From contig CAWGGX010000010.1 in NCBI GenBank assembly GCA_963822215.1, forward strand, positions 310,001 to 374,000: 64,000 nucleotides of DNA, read 5' to 3'. The translations under genes and the position numbers were made by a program. The first letter of the stretch is position 1. Each line of letters opens with the position of its first letter. The DNA comes from Roseiarcus sp963822215. Its GTDB lineage: Bacteria > Pseudomonadota > Alphaproteobacteria > Rhizobiales > Beijerinckiaceae. A model generated the notes under the pieces. It made no database searches. It was not told the DNA's origin and saw nothing but the letters and a program-made list of their open reading frames with translations. This document shows positions 63,455 to 64,000 of the stretch, piece after piece.

Positions 63455-64000
63455 GTGACCATCGCGCCTTCCATCGTCCAACACTACCCCGAGCTCAATG
63501 AAGCCCAGCGCGAGATCGTCGGCCATCTCGAGGGCCCCCTGCTCGTCATCGCTGGCCCGGGCTCCGGCAAGACGTTCAGCATCGTACTCCGGGCGCTGAA
63601 TCTCCTGTTGCTAGGGAAAGCGCAACCCAAGGAGGTGGTGCTTTGCACATTCACCGAGAAGGCGGCTTTCGAGATGCGCGACCGACTGGCCGCGGCATCG
63701 CGCAAGGTTGGCTACGCGGGAGACCTCTCGGAGCTGACTGTCTCTACAATTCATGGCTTCTGCAACCGAGTGCTCACCAGGCACCGTCACCGGACCGGCC
63801 TTGGTCACAGCTTCGAGACACTCGATGAGCTCACGCAGCTTCTCTTTATCTTCGAGCATTTCGAGGAGATCATAGGAGCGGCTGAAGACGACCATTTCCT
63901 GTTTCGGTGGAAGACGCGCTGGACCGCTATCGAAGAAGTGCGTCGGTACTTCGACAAGATCACCGAGGAGCTGGTGGATCCCCGAGACTTGTCTGGATCC
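63455..64000 (+). CDS. UvrD/Rep-type ATP-dependent DNA helicase, partial (3' end beyond window)
   Basis: 182 codons are seen and the frame is open at the window edge. The GTG at 63455 follows AAGGTAAGG; a GTG at 63449 is in frame too. Superfamily 1 motifs in order are the Q-motif region LNEAQREIVGHLEGPLLVIA, Walker A AGPGSGKTFSIVLRALNLLL, motif Ia VVLCTFTEKAAFEMRDRLAA and the following VSTIHGFCNRVLTRHR. It probably unwinds DNA 3' to 5'. It is encoded divergently from the RecD-like helicase-nuclease remnant, separated now by the ISL3/IS66 block, and may have belonged with it. The 235 bp before it (63221-63454) show no gene. Confidence 0.88.
   Translation, partial: MTIAPSIVQHYPELNEAQREIVGHLEGPLLVIAGPGSGKTFSIVLRALNLLLLGKAQPKEVVLCTFTEKAAFEMRDRLAAASRKVGYAGDLSELTVSTIHGFCNRVLTRHRHRTGLGHSFETLDELTQLLFIFEHFEEIIGAAEDDHFLFRWKTRWTAIEEVRRYFDKITEELVDPRDLSGS

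Overview
The window is about 63% G+C. It looks like an alphaproteobacterial replicon, most likely Hyphomicrobiales. The gene set supports this (NnrU, Sua5, a DmdC-type acyl-CoA dehydrogenase, a CUT1 sugar ABC operon, a gluconate-dehydrogenase-like pair), as do the frequent GTG/TTG starts and the IS families present. The genus cannot be fixed from the sequence alone. Much of the window is accessory DNA in which metabolic operons alternate with insertion sequences, decayed genes and conflict (immunity-type) genes.

1-4.7 kb is an IS cluster: a partial ISL3 transposase running off the left edge, an intact IS1380 element, and an IS66 element with an 8-bp target duplication whose tnpC is broken by a 59-bp tandem duplication. 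4.7-10.4 kb is ordinary chromosome: tRNA-Thr, a LysR regulator, Sua5, acyl-CoA dehydrogenase, enoyl-CoA hydratase and a Nudix hydrolase. 10.4-19.2 kb holds an IS110 element, an nnrU gene whose 3' end is duplicated on the far side of an RHH/ParE toxin-antitoxin pair, and an IS91-type element. The integrase of that element is broken by a palindromic repeat, and its transposase by a group II intron.

19.2-31.4 kb is a coherent sugar-uptake and catabolic operon under a divergent ROK repressor. The order is solute-binding protein, two permeases, ATPase, SDR, TIM-barrel epimerase, SDR, APH-type kinase, enolase paralogue and carboxylesterase, most of them overlapping by 1-8 bases. The esterase has lost its nucleophilic serine. 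31.4-34.3 kb is mostly decayed genes around one alpha/beta hydrolase.

34.7-54.7 kb is the most interesting part. It begins with a TIR-nSTAND-TM protein carrying eleven 39-residue repeats. A GMC oxidoreductase operon and a scrambled ISAzo13 remnant follow. Then comes an overlapping operon of a TIR protein, a MoxR ATPase, a large membrane protein and a WD40-caspase-like protein in which both catalytic residues are replaced, followed by a decayed SLATT-type membrane gene. It resembles the MoxR-associated ternary conflict systems but relies on a pseudo-caspase.

54.7-64 kb contains pyrF, a tRNA-like gene and an IS1595 remnant. It also carries a RecD-like helicase-nuclease gene broken three ways: by an ISL3 copy (itself split by an intact IS66), by a frameshift, and by a 534-bp non-autonomous element. 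That element has 8-bp target duplications and carries a small LRV-repeat gene. A UvrD-type helicase runs off the right edge. The two ISL3 copies, in opposite orientation, lie at the two ends of the window.
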